Positions 1-9,065 of a stretch of DNA of 64,000 bases are shown piece by piece. Position numbers and translations under genes: made by a program. This DNA is from Streptomyces sp. NBC_01260 (GTDB taxonomy: Bacteria; Actinomycetota; Actinomycetes; Streptomycetales; Streptomycetaceae): positions 8,990,001 through 9,054,000 of the forward strand of contig NZ_CP108464.1 of the NCBI RefSeq assembly GCF_036226405.1. Direction: 5' to 3'. Each line of letters opens with the position of its first letter. Positions within the stretch are counted from its first letter, which is position 1. The notes below the pieces were generated by a model. That model was not told the origin of the DNA. It made no database searches and worked only from the letters and a program-made list of their open reading frames with translations.

Positions 1-103
1 TCCACGGGCCGTTCGTGGCGGGGTGACGGACACGTGGCGCGGTCCAGTCGAGCGTCTGCTTGATCATTCTGAAGGTGTGCTCGATGCCGAACCGCCTGTG
101 GGT
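1..103 (-). pseudogene. DDE transposase remnant, C-terminal part
   Basis: The minus-strand frame reads RRFGIEHTFRMIKQTL followed by DWTAPRVRHP. This resembles the segment around the last catalytic acidic residue of Streptomyces DDE transposases (IS4/IS701-like). The frame is lost near base 105 and the left side runs off the window, so only about 34 codons are seen. The exact IS family is inference. Confidence 0.6.
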
Positions 104-225
104 CTAATCACAATTCGGGTCGAAACGGGTCATGAGTGACGAGGGTTACTTCACCTGGCACGCTTTTCGTCTACTTTCGCCATGCAATTCCATTTTAGTG
201 ACCTATTGCCGAGGCCTGCCTGACC

Positions 226-1125
226 ATGCCCTACTCGCATTCCATACCGCATTCGAAGACCTCAGCCAGGCACCGAGGTAGCCGTGCCGGCGCCTGCGCC
301 GGTGTGTTCCTGGCTTCGGTGACATCCCTCTTCTCCCTCGCCGCGCTGCACGCGGCGCCCGCTGCCGCCGCGCCCGCGCCGTCGGAGCAGACCCGTGCCA
401 CGGCTGGCGTCAACGCCGCGGTGCAGCCTCAGAGCAAGCCGCGTGTGACAGCGGCGGTGCTCAGTCTGGACGGCGGGAGCCGGAAGCCTTTGCTGTATGG
501 CGAGGACGCCCCTTACGACACCGCCAGCATCGTTAAGGTCGACATTCTCGCGGCGCTGCTGCTGCAGGCACAGGACGCGGGCCGGCATCTCACGGTCCAG
601 GAACGCGCGCTAGCCGAACCGATGATCCGGAACAGCGACAATGCGGCGGCGAACGCCCTGTGGAGCGAGATCGGCCGGGCACCGGGCTTGGACGCGGCCA
701 ACAAGCGCCTGGGACTGGCCTCGACCAAGGGCGGCCCCGGTACGAAGTGGGGGCTGACGCGGACGACGGCGAGTGATCAGATCAGGCTCCTGCTCACCGT
801 GTTCGACAGCGCTGCGACGTCGAAGACCGACTCCCCGCTGAACAAGGAATCCCAGGCCTACATCCAGACCCTTATGAGCCGTGTCGCGAGCGACCAGGCG
901 TGGGGTGTATCGAAAGCCTCCGGCGCCGAGTATGCGTTGAAGAACGGCTGGCTGCAGCGCACTGCCTCCGGGCTCTGGGACGTCAACAGTGTCGGCCGGG
1001 TCACTGCGGACGGACACCGCTACCTCGTCGCCGTACTGTCGGACGGCAGTGCGTCGATGAGCGACGGCATCTCACTGGTGGAGCGGGCGGCCCGGCAGGC
1101 CGTGCCCGCGACTGCCCGGACCTGA
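226..1125 (+). CDS. Secreted class A beta-lactamase-like serine hydrolase
   Basis: The protein has 299 aa. An N-terminal signal sequence (hydrophobic residues about 22-50, ending in an Ala-rich stretch) indicates export. The penicillin-binding fold is marked by SIVK at 101-104 (SxxK with the acylating Ser), SDN at 137-139, and KNGW at 239-242 in place of the usual KTG. The Glu166-type general base of true class A beta-lactamases is not obvious, so drug hydrolysis is uncertain; a cell-wall or standalone serine-hydrolase role is equally possible. The ATG at 226 is the first start in frame and gives a complete signal peptide. The gene stands alone between a transposase remnant and a decayed regulator gene. 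Confidence 0.8.
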   Translation: MPYSHSIPHSKTSARHRGSRAGACAGVFLASVTSLFSLAALHAAPAAAAPAPSEQTRATAGVNAAVQPQSKPRVTAAVLSLDGGSRKPLLYGEDAPYDTASIVKVDILAALLLQAQDAGRHLTVQERALAEPMIRNSDNAAANALWSEIGRAPGLDAANKRLGLASTKGGPGTKWGLTRTTASDQIRLLLTVFDSAATSKTDSPLNKESQAYIQTLMSRVASDQAWGVSKASGAEYALKNGWLQRTASGLWDVNSVGRVTADGHRYLVAVLSDGSASMSDGISLVERAARQAVPATART

Positions 1126-1149
1126 CGAGCCGACGCGTCCGGAACCGGA

Positions 1150-1880
1150 GGACCGCTTCAGGATCGTGCCGCTGCCCTGCGGCGTATATACGCCGCTCGG
1201 CGATCACGGCGGCCACAGCGGACGGCAGCTCCGGCGTCCGCGCGGCGATGTCCAGGAGCGCGGCAGCGTCGTTGTGGTGGCCCAGCCACGCGGCCTATAC
1301 GCGGCGGAGGTAACGAGGTTCGTTGTTGAGTGACGGGTGGTCAGTGATGTTCCGGCCTCGCGGGCCAGCCGAATCCCCGTGTGGTAGACGCGCTGAGCCT
1401 GAGGGTGTTGGCGTGCGTCGAAGAGCATCCAGTCGACACCACCCGGGAAGTGCTCTGCCAGATGCCGAGGCCCCAGGTGAGGTCGCCGCTGGCGCTCCCG
1501 GTGGAGTCGTCCATCTCCCGGAGGTCCCGGACGGCGCTTTCGATCGAGCGAACGAGCTTCTCGTTCAGGCGCGTGGCAGCTGGCGCGGCGCTGGCGCGCT
1601 ATCGGGCCGAGCAGGAGTGTGAGAGCGGGCGCGGTGGCTGCCGCTTTGGTGAGCATGAGCAGGTTTCGGCGGTCCATGATGTCTCCCTGGCTGATTTCGT
1701 GGAGCAGAGCCTCCGGGGGGCGTCTCCGGGCGTCTCCGGGCGTGTCGAGGTGATGGTGACGATTCCGAGGACGATGTAGGTCCCATCCGACGTCGGACGC
1801 GGTGATGCGCCGCCCGGCCCTGGCGGTGAGCACGGCCAGGGCGTCCGCCTGGTTGGTCAGGCTGCGGGTGTTCACGAGTG
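1150..1880 (-). pseudogene. Decayed TPR-type transcriptional regulator
   Basis: Several minus-strand frames together resemble the Streptomyces family of HTH regulators with helical repeats. MDRRNLLMLTKAAATAP starts near 1677. A repeat-like segment with GIRLAREAG follows, and then, in another frame, AAWLGHHNDAAALLDIAART and PELPSAVAAVIAERR. An upstream frame (about 1770-1855) holds a possible DNA-binding region (AVLTARAGRRITASDV). At least two frameshifts break it. Family assignment rests on recognised sequence pattern only. Confidence 0.5.
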
Positions 1881-2099
1881 GGTGCGAGGTGCGGCGATGA
1901 AGCCCGTCGGAGATCATTTCCCGTCTCACCGGACATCGTTCCCCACCGCTGCGCGAACGCTCGAACCCGGGCGGTCGATGCACCCGGAAGGCTGCGGGAC
2001 CGGCCGGGCATCCGGCCCCTCCCTGGTGGCCGGAGGCGCGGTGCTCGACCACGATTGCGGCAAGAGCACGCGAGGCCTCTGACACGTGGGACGGATCCG

Positions 2100-3662
2100 A
2101 TGGATGTTCCGATGGACGCGGAGCGAGAACGCGCCGGGGGCGGTGGTGACGGCACAGGCCTGGACCGCAGGCGGTTCCTCGGGGCGACCGCGGCGGCCGG
2201 GGTCTGGGCCGCGGGCACGATGCTGGCAGGCTGCGACATGGCGTCCGGCGGCGACCCGGGCGCGTCGGCCGGCCCGTCCGAGGCCTCCCGTCCGGGCGAC
2301 TCCGGCTGGCGCATCCGTTCGGCGGGTCCGCCCGAGGCCGCGCTCGGCTATACCGACAAGGTGAGCGTTCTGCCGGGCGAGGACTTCGGGCTGTACGTGT
2401 CCACCACTGCGCCGGGGTTCCGTGTCTCGGCGTACCGGATGGGCTGGTACAAAGGCGCGCAGGCCCGCCTGGTCTGGCACTCCGGCAGGGTGGCCGGGCG
2501 CATCCAGGGAGAGCCGGGTCTGGCTCCCAGAACGCGTACGGTGCGGGCGGACTGGAAGCGTACGGTCCTCGTACACACCGACGGCTGGCCGGAGGGTGCC
2601 TACCTGCTCCGCCTCGACGCGGAGAACGGTCACCAGCGATACGTCCCCCTGATCGTTCGCTCGGCGAACGCCAGGGGGAAGACCCTGCTGATCCATGCGC
2701 CGGCGACCTGGCAGGCGTACAACCAGTGGGGCGGCTACAGCCTTTACGAGGGCGCCGGCGCGTCGTACGGGACGCGTGCCCTGGCCGTCTCCTTCGCCCG
2801 GCCGTACGACAGCAACGGAGCCGAGAAGTTCCTGGTGTACGAGCGGGCCATGGTCGTCCTCGCGGAGCGGCTGGGCATACCGCTGGCGTACACCACCGGC
2901 ATCGACATCCACCGCGATCCTGCGGTGCTGCGGAGTGCCGTGTCCGCGGTCACGCTCGGCCACGACGAGTACTGGACACCCCAGCAGCGGCAGTCCATGA
3001 CCCGGGCCCGCGACGCCGGCACCAACCTGGCCTTCCTCGGCGCCAACACCTGCTTTCGCCGGATCAGGATCGAGGACGGGGACCGCACCGTGGTCTGCTA
3101 CAAGACCGACTACCGCCACGATCCCCTGTATCCCCGCCACGGCGCCCTGGTGACCACCGACTTCCGTCAGGTACCCGATCCCGACCCGGAATCGTCCTTG
3201 ACGGGAGTCCTCTACGAGGGCTATCCCACAAACGCTCCCTATGTCGTACGCAACGCCGGTCACTGGCTCTTCGCGGGCACTGGAGTGAAGCAGGGCGACT
3301 CCTTCCCCCACCTCGTCGGCGTCGAGTACGACCGTGTCACCCCGGGAGCACTTCCGGACGCGCCGATCGAGATCATCGCCCACTCCTCCTTGGTCTGCAA
3401 CGGCAGGCGAAGCCACTCCGATTCGGCGTACTACACGGTGCCGAGCGGGGCGGGCGTCTTCGCGTCCGGGACGATGCGGTGGGTCGAGGGCCTCATGGCC
3501 GGGACGGGGGAGAACGGCCGCAACCACGGCATGGACGCGCGCACCGGAGCCTTCGTGACCCGCACCACCGAGAACCTGCTCCGGGCCTTCGCGGAGGGAC
3601 CGGCCGCGAAGACCAGGCCGGCACCCCGCGACAACGTGCGCGAGGTCTACGGCTCGGCGTGA
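2100..3662 (+). CDS. N,N-dimethylformamidase beta subunit-like Tat lipoprotein
   Basis: The protein has 520 aa. A twin-arginine motif (RRRFLG, 23-28) is followed by a hydrophobic stretch and a lipobox LAGC (42-45), so it should be folded, exported by Tat and lipid-anchored. The body matches the N,N-dimethylformamidase beta-subunit-like family, with recognisable segments SAYRMGWYKG, TWQAYNQWGGYSLY and TLGHDEYWT. True DMFase hydrolyses dimethylformamide, but exported lipoprotein relatives have no established substrate. I chose the ATG at 2100, just ahead of the Tat signal and preceded by GGGACGG; the frame stays open further upstream but has no signal-like sequence there. Monocistronic. Confidence 0.8.
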   Translation: MDVPMDAERERAGGGGDGTGLDRRRFLGATAAAGVWAAGTMLAGCDMASGGDPGASAGPSEASRPGDSGWRIRSAGPPEAALGYTDKVSVLPGEDFGLYVSTTAPGFRVSAYRMGWYKGAQARLVWHSGRVAGRIQGEPGLAPRTRTVRADWKRTVLVHTDGWPEGAYLLRLDAENGHQRYVPLIVRSANARGKTLLIHAPATWQAYNQWGGYSLYEGAGASYGTRALAVSFARPYDSNGAEKFLVYERAMVVLAERLGIPLAYTTGIDIHRDPAVLRSAVSAVTLGHDEYWTPQQRQSMTRARDAGTNLAFLGANTCFRRIRIEDGDRTVVCYKTDYRHDPLYPRHGALVTTDFRQVPDPDPESSLTGVLYEGYPTNAPYVVRNAGHWLFAGTGVKQGDSFPHLVGVEYDRVTPGALPDAPIEIIAHSSLVCNGRRSHSDSAYYTVPSGAGVFASGTMRWVEGLMAGTGENGRNHGMDARTGAFVTRTTENLLRAFAEGPAAKTRPAPRDNVREVYGSA

Positions 3663-3951
3663 GACGGACGCGCATGCGCCGACCGGCCGTCGCGCTGATG
3701 ATGTGCGGCGAGACGTCAGGCCGACGACCGTCCGGCAACCCGACCCCGCGTACCAGCAGTTCGCATGGGCGACGACGACATAACCGGCGAGAGAGGCTCG
3801 GGAGAAGCTGCTGGGCGGCGTGGCGTGGATCTCCAGGTCCCAGAACGGATCACCGTTCGGATAGTCGTTGAGCACACTGCCCAGGCTGCGGATGTTGCCC
3901 GGTGGCCTTCCGGGATGATCTCGGGGACGCCGTCCGTGCTGCCCGGCAGGA

Positions 3952-4380
3952 TCACATCGGCGGCTGTCCGCGCCCATCCGGCGGCGTTGCGGGGCAGGCC
4001 TCGGGCCCGTCCCACTCAGCGAGCGGAACCTGGACCTCCGGCGCGCCGAGCAGCGCGTCCGCGTCCGTGTCCCACTCCTCCAGGCTCCCGGTGCACGGAT
4101 GAGCCGCGTGCCCGCACCCGCCGGCCTGGAGGTGCTGCTCGTCCATGGCCTCGACGGCGGCGCCGAGCGCGTCCACCACGGCCCGCTCGACGGGGGCGTC
4201 GCGTCGCCCGAGGACGTACCGCGCCATGTTCACCAGACCGAAGGTCAGCAGGACCGCCTGCTCGCCGTCCGGTTCGGCGGCGAGCAGGCGGGCGCACTCC
4301 AGGACGACGGGGTCCGCCTCCTCGGGGGCGGCGCCCGCCGTGACTCCGGCCCATCTCTCGATCAGTTCAGTCATGATCAA
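3952..4380 (-). CDS. Hypothetical protein, possibly frameshifted at its 3' end
   Basis: The protein has 142 aa, is acidic and rich in Ala and Glu, with no signal peptide or membrane segment. The first 60 residues look like helical repeats (ELIERWAGVTAGAAPEEADP). I do not recognise the family. Beyond the stop, two other minus-strand frames continue with protein-like sequence (TDGVPEIIPEGHR, then GNIRSLGSVLNDYPNGDPFW to about 3710). The gene may therefore once have been about 80 residues longer and been broken by two indels. It could be a remnant only. Confidence 0.45.
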   Translation of the reverse strand: MIMTELIERWAGVTAGAAPEEADPVVLECARLLAAEPDGEQAVLLTFGLVNMARYVLGRRDAPVERAVVDALGAAVEAMDEQHLQAGGCGHAAHPCTGSLEEWDTDADALLGAPEVQVPLAEWDGPEACPATPPDGRGQPPM

Positions 4381-4459
4381 GGAAATGCCGGCCGCGCCGC
4401 GGCGGTTCCGGTGGGCGCCGAACTCCCGTACGTAATGCAGGGCCTGCCGGGGCGGCCCG

Positions 4460-6586
4460 TCAGCCGGAGACGCTCGCCCGGCCGTTCTCGATGTGCCCCA
4501 TCAGCCGTCGCCGGAAGACATCGTCCCCGTTGACGGTGACGGACAGGTCGTACCAGCCGTGTGCGTCGGCCGCCGAGTGCACGACCGTACGGCTGCGTCC
4601 CGGCTTGACCTTGACGGTCCTGGTCCAGTCCCGCAGGTCCGCCTCCTCGACGTAGCCCAGCGGCCGTACGGTGAAGGTGAGCGTCGTCCGCCCCGTGTTG
4701 CGCAGGGTGAGATGCAGATCCCGCTCATGCGCGTCGACCCGCGAGGCGACCTCGGCCCCGGCCGAAGCGCCGTCCTTCGCGGGCCCGGCGAACTCGCGCC
4801 GGAAGCCGTTCGGGCCTGTCACCGTGAACCGGTACGCCGCACCGGTAAGGGGCACCGTCCATTGCGCCGTGCCCTTTACATCCCGGTGCTGCGGTACGGG
4901 GAACTCCCCCGCGTACGGATACAGCGCGAAGTGCGCGGACGAGCGCCCCGTGTTGCTCAGGGCCACCTGCACCGCCCCGTCCACCAGCTTCGCCTGGGCG
5001 TCCGGCTGGTACGGCAGCGCGCGGGCCGGGCGGGCCCCGGACTCCTGTACGGGCATGTGCTGCACGAGCGGCGGTTTCGGCGCCCAGCGTCCGCTGAACG
5101 GCGGGATGGCACCGGGCTGCTCGACCTTGGGCCGGCGCCGCGCGCGCTCGAAGTCGAAGGCCGAGGTCAGATCGCCGGTGGCGGTGCGCCGCCAGTCGCT
5201 GATGTTCGGTTCCTTCACGCCGGTCCAGCGCTCCAGGAAGCGGATCACAGAGGTGTGGTCGAAGACCTCGGAGCAGACGTAGCCGCCCACGGTCCACGGC
5301 GACACGACGAGCAGCGGCACCCGGATCCCGAGACCGGTGGGCTTGCCCTCCCACTGCTCCTCGGCCACCTCGGGCGGTGCGACCGGCGGCGGCACGTGGT
5401 CGAAGAAGCCGTCGTTCTCGTCGTAGTTGATGAGGACGGCGGTGTGCCGCCACACATCGGGGTGCTTGCCCAGCGCGTCCAGGACCTTGTAGACGATCGT
5501 CGCGCTGTGGATCGGCGAGGAGACGCTCGGGTGCTCGGAGTCGACGGCCGACGGCACCAGATAGGAGACCTCGGGCAGCGTGCCCGCCGCCACGTCCTTG
5601 GCGAACTCATCGGCCAGCTTTCCGGTCTCCACCCGGCGCAACGCACGCTCGAAGAGGCTGCGCTCAGCCTTGTCCAGGGTGGCGACACCTTCTTCGAGCA
5701 GACCGAACAGCCGCTCCCGCTCCGTGGCGTCCGCGTCCCGTACCGCCGAGTAGAACGACTCCATGTATGTATGGCCGCCGGTCTGCGCCAACGCCTTGCG
5801 GGCGATCGCCTTGAAGGTGGCGAAGAACTCGATCTGGTTGTCGGTGAAGTTCTCCCACTCGGTGTACGTGCGCCAGCTGCGCCCGGCCTTCTCCAGCCGC
5901 TCCGCGTACGTGCCCCAGTCGTACCCGGGGTGCGTGCCCTCGTTGTACGCGTCGTTCCCGACGGCCCGCTTGCCGTTCGCCTCGTTGCCCGTCTTCCCGC
6001 TCCACAGGTGGTTGCGGTTGGGGCTGGTCGAGGTGTGGATGGAGGAGTGGTAGGCGTCGCAGACCGTGAAGGTGTCGGCCAGTTCGTAGTGCAGCGGGAT
6101 GTCACGGCGGTCGTAGTACGCCATGGTGGCGGCCGTCTTCGCAGTCACCCAGCCGTTCATCCACCCCCCGGCCCATGCCTTCCCGCCACCGCTCCAGGAG
6201 TGGTCGAGCGCGCCGATGTACTGGAGTTCTTTCTTCTGCGTCTCGGCAGCGCCCCGCACCGGGAACGGCAGCACAGAGGTGCCCAGCAGCGCGGGCTGCT
6301 CGAAGACCGGCTTGCCGGAGGGCAGCTCGACGGCGTTGCGGTCGCCGAAGCCGCGCACTCCCCGGAGCGTCCCGAAGTAATGGTCGAAGGAACGGTTCTC
6401 CTGCATCAGGATCACCACATGCTTGATGGCTCCGAGCCCGTCACCGCCACCGGACCCCGCCGAATGTGCCGGCTGCGCGGCAATCGCGACCTGCAGTGAC
6501 GGCGGAAGCAGCGACCCCGCAGCCGCGACGCCGAGTGCACCGCCGCCGAGCGCGAAGAGCCGGCGCCGTGAAATGTCCGTGGTCAA
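4460..6586 (-). CDS. Phosphocholine-specific phospholipase C, Tat-exported
   Basis: The protein has 708 aa, the usual length for this family. A Tat signal (SRRRLF, 6-11) with a hydrophobic run ends near residue 41. The metal/phosphate centre of the phosphoesterase domain is seen as MQENRSFDHYFGTLRG from residue 61, and further on as NYDENDGFFDHVPPP. The last about 200 residues form two beta-sandwich repeats typical of the bacterial PLC C-terminal domain. The enzyme hydrolyses phosphatidylcholine or sphingomyelin outside the cell, and in actinomycetes the family is often tied to phosphate scavenging. No PhoP box was identified here. The gene looks intact and monocistronic. Confidence 0.92.
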   Translation of the reverse strand: MTTDISRRRLFALGGGALGVAAAGSLLPPSLQVAIAAQPAHSAGSGGGDGLGAIKHVVILMQENRSFDHYFGTLRGVRGFGDRNAVELPSGKPVFEQPALLGTSVLPFPVRGAAETQKKELQYIGALDHSWSGGGKAWAGGWMNGWVTAKTAATMAYYDRRDIPLHYELADTFTVCDAYHSSIHTSTSPNRNHLWSGKTGNEANGKRAVGNDAYNEGTHPGYDWGTYAERLEKAGRSWRTYTEWENFTDNQIEFFATFKAIARKALAQTGGHTYMESFYSAVRDADATERERLFGLLEEGVATLDKAERSLFERALRRVETGKLADEFAKDVAAGTLPEVSYLVPSAVDSEHPSVSSPIHSATIVYKVLDALGKHPDVWRHTAVLINYDENDGFFDHVPPPVAPPEVAEEQWEGKPTGLGIRVPLLVVSPWTVGGYVCSEVFDHTSVIRFLERWTGVKEPNISDWRRTATGDLTSAFDFERARRRPKVEQPGAIPPFSGRWAPKPPLVQHMPVQESGARPARALPYQPDAQAKLVDGAVQVALSNTGRSSAHFALYPYAGEFPVPQHRDVKGTAQWTVPLTGAAYRFTVTGPNGFRREFAGPAKDGASAGAEVASRVDAHERDLHLTLRNTGRTTLTFTVRPLGYVEEADLRDWTRTVKVKPGRSRTVVHSAADAHGWYDLSVTVNGDDVFRRRLMGHIENGRASVSG

Positions 6587-6718
6587 GCGAGCCTCCCGAG
6601 TCGTGTCGTTCAGCCCGGAGACTAATCAAGCCAGGTGACGCCGGGAGGGATTCCGTACGGCTCGGTGGTGAACGTCCAACAGGTCGGCCAGGAAAGTCCA
6701 ACCGCGCCCCGCACCTGG

Positions 6719-6925
6719 TCACACTCCGATCAGCTGCGGCGCACCCCACAGCACGACCGTCGACACGGCGAGCGTCGCCGGTACGGTCAGCAGTCCGAGC
6801 CGGGTGAAGTGGCCGAGGTCGGGCGCGGCGCCGTGGGTGTGCAGGATGCGGCGCCAGAGCAGGGTGGCGAGCGAGCCGACGTAGGTGAGGTTCGGGCCGA
6901 GGTTCACCCCAATTATTCATAGGAA
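6719..6925 (-). pseudogene. C-terminal fragment of an ArsB/SLC13-type permease
   Basis: The minus-strand frame encodes NLGPNLTYVGSLATLLWRR, then FTRLGLLTVPATLAVSTVVLW and a stop. This matches the last transmembrane segments of actinobacterial arsenite/anion permeases (ArsB/NhaD superfamily). Everything upstream is missing: the sequence changes abruptly near 6915, just before the terminator of the neighbouring gene. Dead fragment. Confidence 0.6.
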
Positions 6926-6929
6926 GAGA

Positions 6930-6961
6930 GGGGTGCCTCCCCGCATCCGGGGAGGCACCCC
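6930..6961 (-). terminator. Perfect 13-bp stem hairpin downstream of the small secreted protein
   Basis: GGGGTGCCTCCCC (6930-6942), a 6-nt loop, then GGGGAGGCACCCC (6949-6961). It begins 12 nt past the stop codon of the leftward gene ending at 6973, which fits an intrinsic terminator of the GC-rich streptomycete type with no long T tract. Confidence 0.8.
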
Positions 6962-6972
6962 AGCCCATTACG

Positions 6973-7419
6973 TCAGCAACTGGCGACAGGGGTCTGGAAG
7001 TTACCCTGGCCAGAGACATTCATGAAGGTGGAGTTACAGACCCAGTCGTAGTCGTTACGAGTCCAAGTGTTGGTCTTTGTCGTACCGGAGGCCTGAGTGA
7101 AGGTGCCTCCCCAGTAGGTCGTGCCCTTGTAGGTGTACCCGAGCTTGGCAGTAATGCTGGATCCACTCAACTTCGTGTACTTCGTAGCTGTTGAGGTCGC
7201 CGTGGCGCCCGAATGACCCTTCGGGTGGAAGAGGGCGCCACTCGACAGGGAGGTGCAAACGTAATTGTTGTTGAACCGCTCGTAACTGGGGCATCCAGCA
7301 GTGAGTACCGACGCATCATCACCTTCGGTGGCATACGCAGTTTCCGTAATCCCGCTCAGCGCCATGGTCGCAGGAGCGGCTAAAAGATATACAACTGCCT
7401 TACGCGAGGACTTCTTCAT
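6973..7419 (-). CDS. Small secreted Ser/Thr/Tyr-rich protein of unknown function
   Basis: The protein has 148 aa. MKKSSRKAVVYLLAAPATMA forms a signal peptide, probably cleaved after TAYA. The mature part (about 120 aa) is rich in Thr, Ser, Tyr, Asn and Trp, with Cys in CPSYERF, NYVCTSL, WVCNST and the C-terminal VASC, suggesting two disulfides and a small beta fold. The ATG at 7419 is preceded by TTTGGGGGAAATCGCA, an excellent ribosome-binding site; the in-frame start further upstream lacks one. Codon use (many AAC, ACT, TCG, AAG, TTC) and a lower GC content than its neighbours suggest recent transfer. Family not recognised. A strong terminator follows. Confidence 0.75.
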   Translation of the reverse strand: MKKSSRKAVVYLLAAPATMALSGITETAYATEGDDASVLTAGCPSYERFNNNYVCTSLSSGALFHPKGHSGATATSTATKYTKLSGSSITAKLGYTYKGTTYWGGTFTQASGTTKTNTWTRNDYDWVCNSTFMNVSGQGNFQTPVASC

Positions 7420-7519
7420 TGCGATTTCCCCCAAATGTAAGACTGAGTAAAGCCCTGACCCCGGGAGGAGGTTCACGATGAAAGCGCAACATCTCCGCGA
7501 ATCCCTCCGGTTCGTTCTG

Positions 7520-7577
7520 TAACGTAAAACCCAAGTGTGCGGCTGGACAGATCGATCGACGACGGGTAGACAAGCAC
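7520..7577 (-). pseudogene. N-terminal remnant of an IS5-type transposase
   Basis: GTG at 7577 opens MLVYPSSIDLSSRTLGF, the characteristic N-terminus of a group of Streptomyces IS5-family transposases. The frame then diverges after about 17 residues. The preceding inverted repeat (7580-7628) is the usual hairpin ahead of these genes. Only this start region survives. Confidence 0.55.
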
Positions 7578-7579
7578 GC

Positions 7580-7628
7580 GAAGCTCCTGGCCGACACGGG
7601 TGATCTTGGTCGTGAATCCAGGAGCTTC
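7580..7628 (-). repeat. Inverted repeat abutting a transposase start codon
   Basis: GAAGCTCCTGG (7580-7590) and CCAGGAGCTTC (7618-7628) are perfect 11-bp inverse copies 27 nt apart. The right arm as transcribed on the minus strand contains AGGAG and ends 2 nt before the GTG at 7577. An RNA hairpin would therefore cover the ribosome-binding site. Confidence 0.6.
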
Positions 7629-7699
7629 GTCATGTTGTACAGCCGACCAACTCACGCTCCGGAACATCAGGTTGGAAGAGGCTCAGTGGCTGGCCTGAT

Positions 7700-8064
7700 C
7701 CGTGGGCGCCCTGTTTCAGTTCAGAGGGCGTGTCCGTGGTGGTCGATGGCTGCGGGCAGGGCACGGAGCTGTTCGGTCGGGGCATGCGGCTGCGGAGCTT
7801 CGGCGCGAGCGCGGGGCTGTTGGTGGTGTCCGAGGGCGAGGTCGGCTTCGGCCTGGTGGAGGTTGAGCTCGGGGTCGTCGAACCCGAGCCTGCCCGGCGC
7901 GGTGCCGGATGGGTCGGCTTCCAGTTCCGCCAACGCTGTGCGCAGGCCCGGTCGGCGTCGTCGGCGCGTTGCAGGTGGGCAAGAGTCGACAGCAGGCCCC
8001 AGGCACACAGCTGTGTCCGGGGCAGGCCGACCGGGCGCTGCCGGAAGCCGTTGGCCGCCACCAT
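7700..8064 (-). pseudogene. Decayed helical-repeat regulator, C-terminal part
   Basis: Two overlapping minus-strand frames read WGLLSTLAHLQRADDADRA and then ALAELEADPSGTAPGRLGF, PELNLHQAEADLALGHHQQ and ARAEA. This matches the TPR-like C-terminal region of Streptomyces HTH-TPR regulators. Reading it requires frame changes near 7950 and 7800, and the N-terminal DNA-binding half is absent. It belongs to the same general family as the pseudogene at 1150-1880. Confidence 0.5.
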
Positions 8065-8211
8065 TCACGGTGGTCCCCGGCGGGTCGGCCCGGCCTCCCC
8101 GCCGGCCACCCGGCCGCGGTCCGCCACGCGCCCGTGGGTCGGCTTGTGTCAGGGCAGGTCGATGTGGGCCAACGGTTCAGTTCGACGCGAGTGTGCGCTG
8201 ATGATCCCCGG

Positions 8212-8652
8212 TCAGCGGCGGCCGGTGGCCAAGGTGACGAGGAACTGGCCGCCGCCCGCTTCGATGGCGGCGGTCACTGGCAGCCCCGGTACCAGGCGGG
8301 AGAACCGATCCACCAGCCAATCCGCCGCCTCTTGGGCGTCCTGCCTGTTCGGACAACGGCCCACCATCTCGCGGCCCCCCTTGCGCTCCAGCCTTTCGGC
8401 AACGGTGATCAGCGGCGCGGGGTCGACCACGTACAGGCGGTCCGGCCAGGCGATGACCACTTTGACCGCGCCCTTGCGGGTGTTGCACCCGCGGTGCGCG
8501 AGCCGCTCGGCGACCTTGGCCTTCCGGTCGGCGGTCCGGCTGTCAACGCTGGGCCCCCGCGGGTCGTTCACCGACATGTCGGGATTGACCGGTTCGTCGC
8601 ACACCCAGCACCGCCAGCCGTCGCGCTCGGCCACATCATCAAGGAGAGTCAC
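8212..8652 (-). CDS. Zinc-ribbon/HNH-like conserved actinobacterial protein
   Basis: The protein has 146 aa. The N-terminus carries a treble-clef pattern: WRCWVCDEPV (CxxC), a conserved PRGPSVDSR, then HRGCNTRKG with His and Cys placed as in HNH nucleases. The rest (REMVGRCPNRQDAQEAADWL onward) is a conserved alpha/beta tail. A nuclease role is inferred from the HNH-like motif only. The start is the GTG at 8652, only 12 bp from the left end of an IS630-like element, so its own promoter has probably been replaced or lost. Confidence 0.65.
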   Translation of the reverse strand: MTLLDDVAERDGWRCWVCDEPVNPDMSVNDPRGPSVDSRTADRKAKVAERLAHRGCNTRKGAVKVVIAWPDRLYVVDPAPLITVAERLERKGGREMVGRCPNRQDAQEAADWLVDRFSRLVPGLPVTAAIEAGGGQFLVTLATGRR

Positions 8653-8713
8653 CCGACCAACCTAGTGCAGCACCGCGTTGATCCTGCGGGGGTTTGACTG
8701 GTGCTTGGGCTGT

Positions 8714-9065
8714 TCACTGCTGTTCTGTTTGGTGTTCGGCCCATGCGTCTCCCGCTGGCGTGTTCTCGATCCAGCAGCCGTCACCCATCGGCTGCCAGTC
8801 GAATGCCACGCACTGGGACATCAGTCGGCTCGTGACCTGTTCGGGGGTGCCTGGCCACGGGATGATCCGTTCGCAGGGGTTGCCGATCTTGGCCAGGCCA
8901 CCTTCGAGCAGGGCCCGGGCGGCGTCGGATACAAGCTCGCGGTGGGTCCGACTGCTGCTCTTCCGCCGCGACCCGCGAGTACCAAACCAGGTGGTGGAGG
9001 GATACGAAGTCGTCCGTTCCCTCGACCAGGACGTCGTTGACCACACGGCGAACCGCCGGCTTCAC
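8714..9065 (-). pseudogene. Passenger gene of the IS630-like element, frameshifted
   Basis: The GTG at 9065 overlaps the stop of the upstream passenger gene (GTGA). Translation gives VKPAVRRVVNDVLVEGTDDF and SLHHLVWYSRVAAEEQQS. Near 8950 the sense moves to another frame: HRELVSDAARALLEGGLAKI, then a segment with GDGCWIENTPAGDAW to the stop at 8714. Together about 116 residues, soluble and acidic, family not recognised. One indel near 8950 probably inactivates it. Confidence 0.5.

Noticed and set aside
1926..3977. 683-codon minus-strand frame over the DMFase-like gene
   Set aside because: Antisense shadow of a conserved Tat lipoprotein; only its first about 80 codons, beyond the real gene, might hold debris.
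4493..6499. 668-codon frame on the plus strand opposite the phospholipase gene
   Set aside because: It is the GC-biased antisense shadow of a clear phospholipase C; it has no start signals or recognisable domains.
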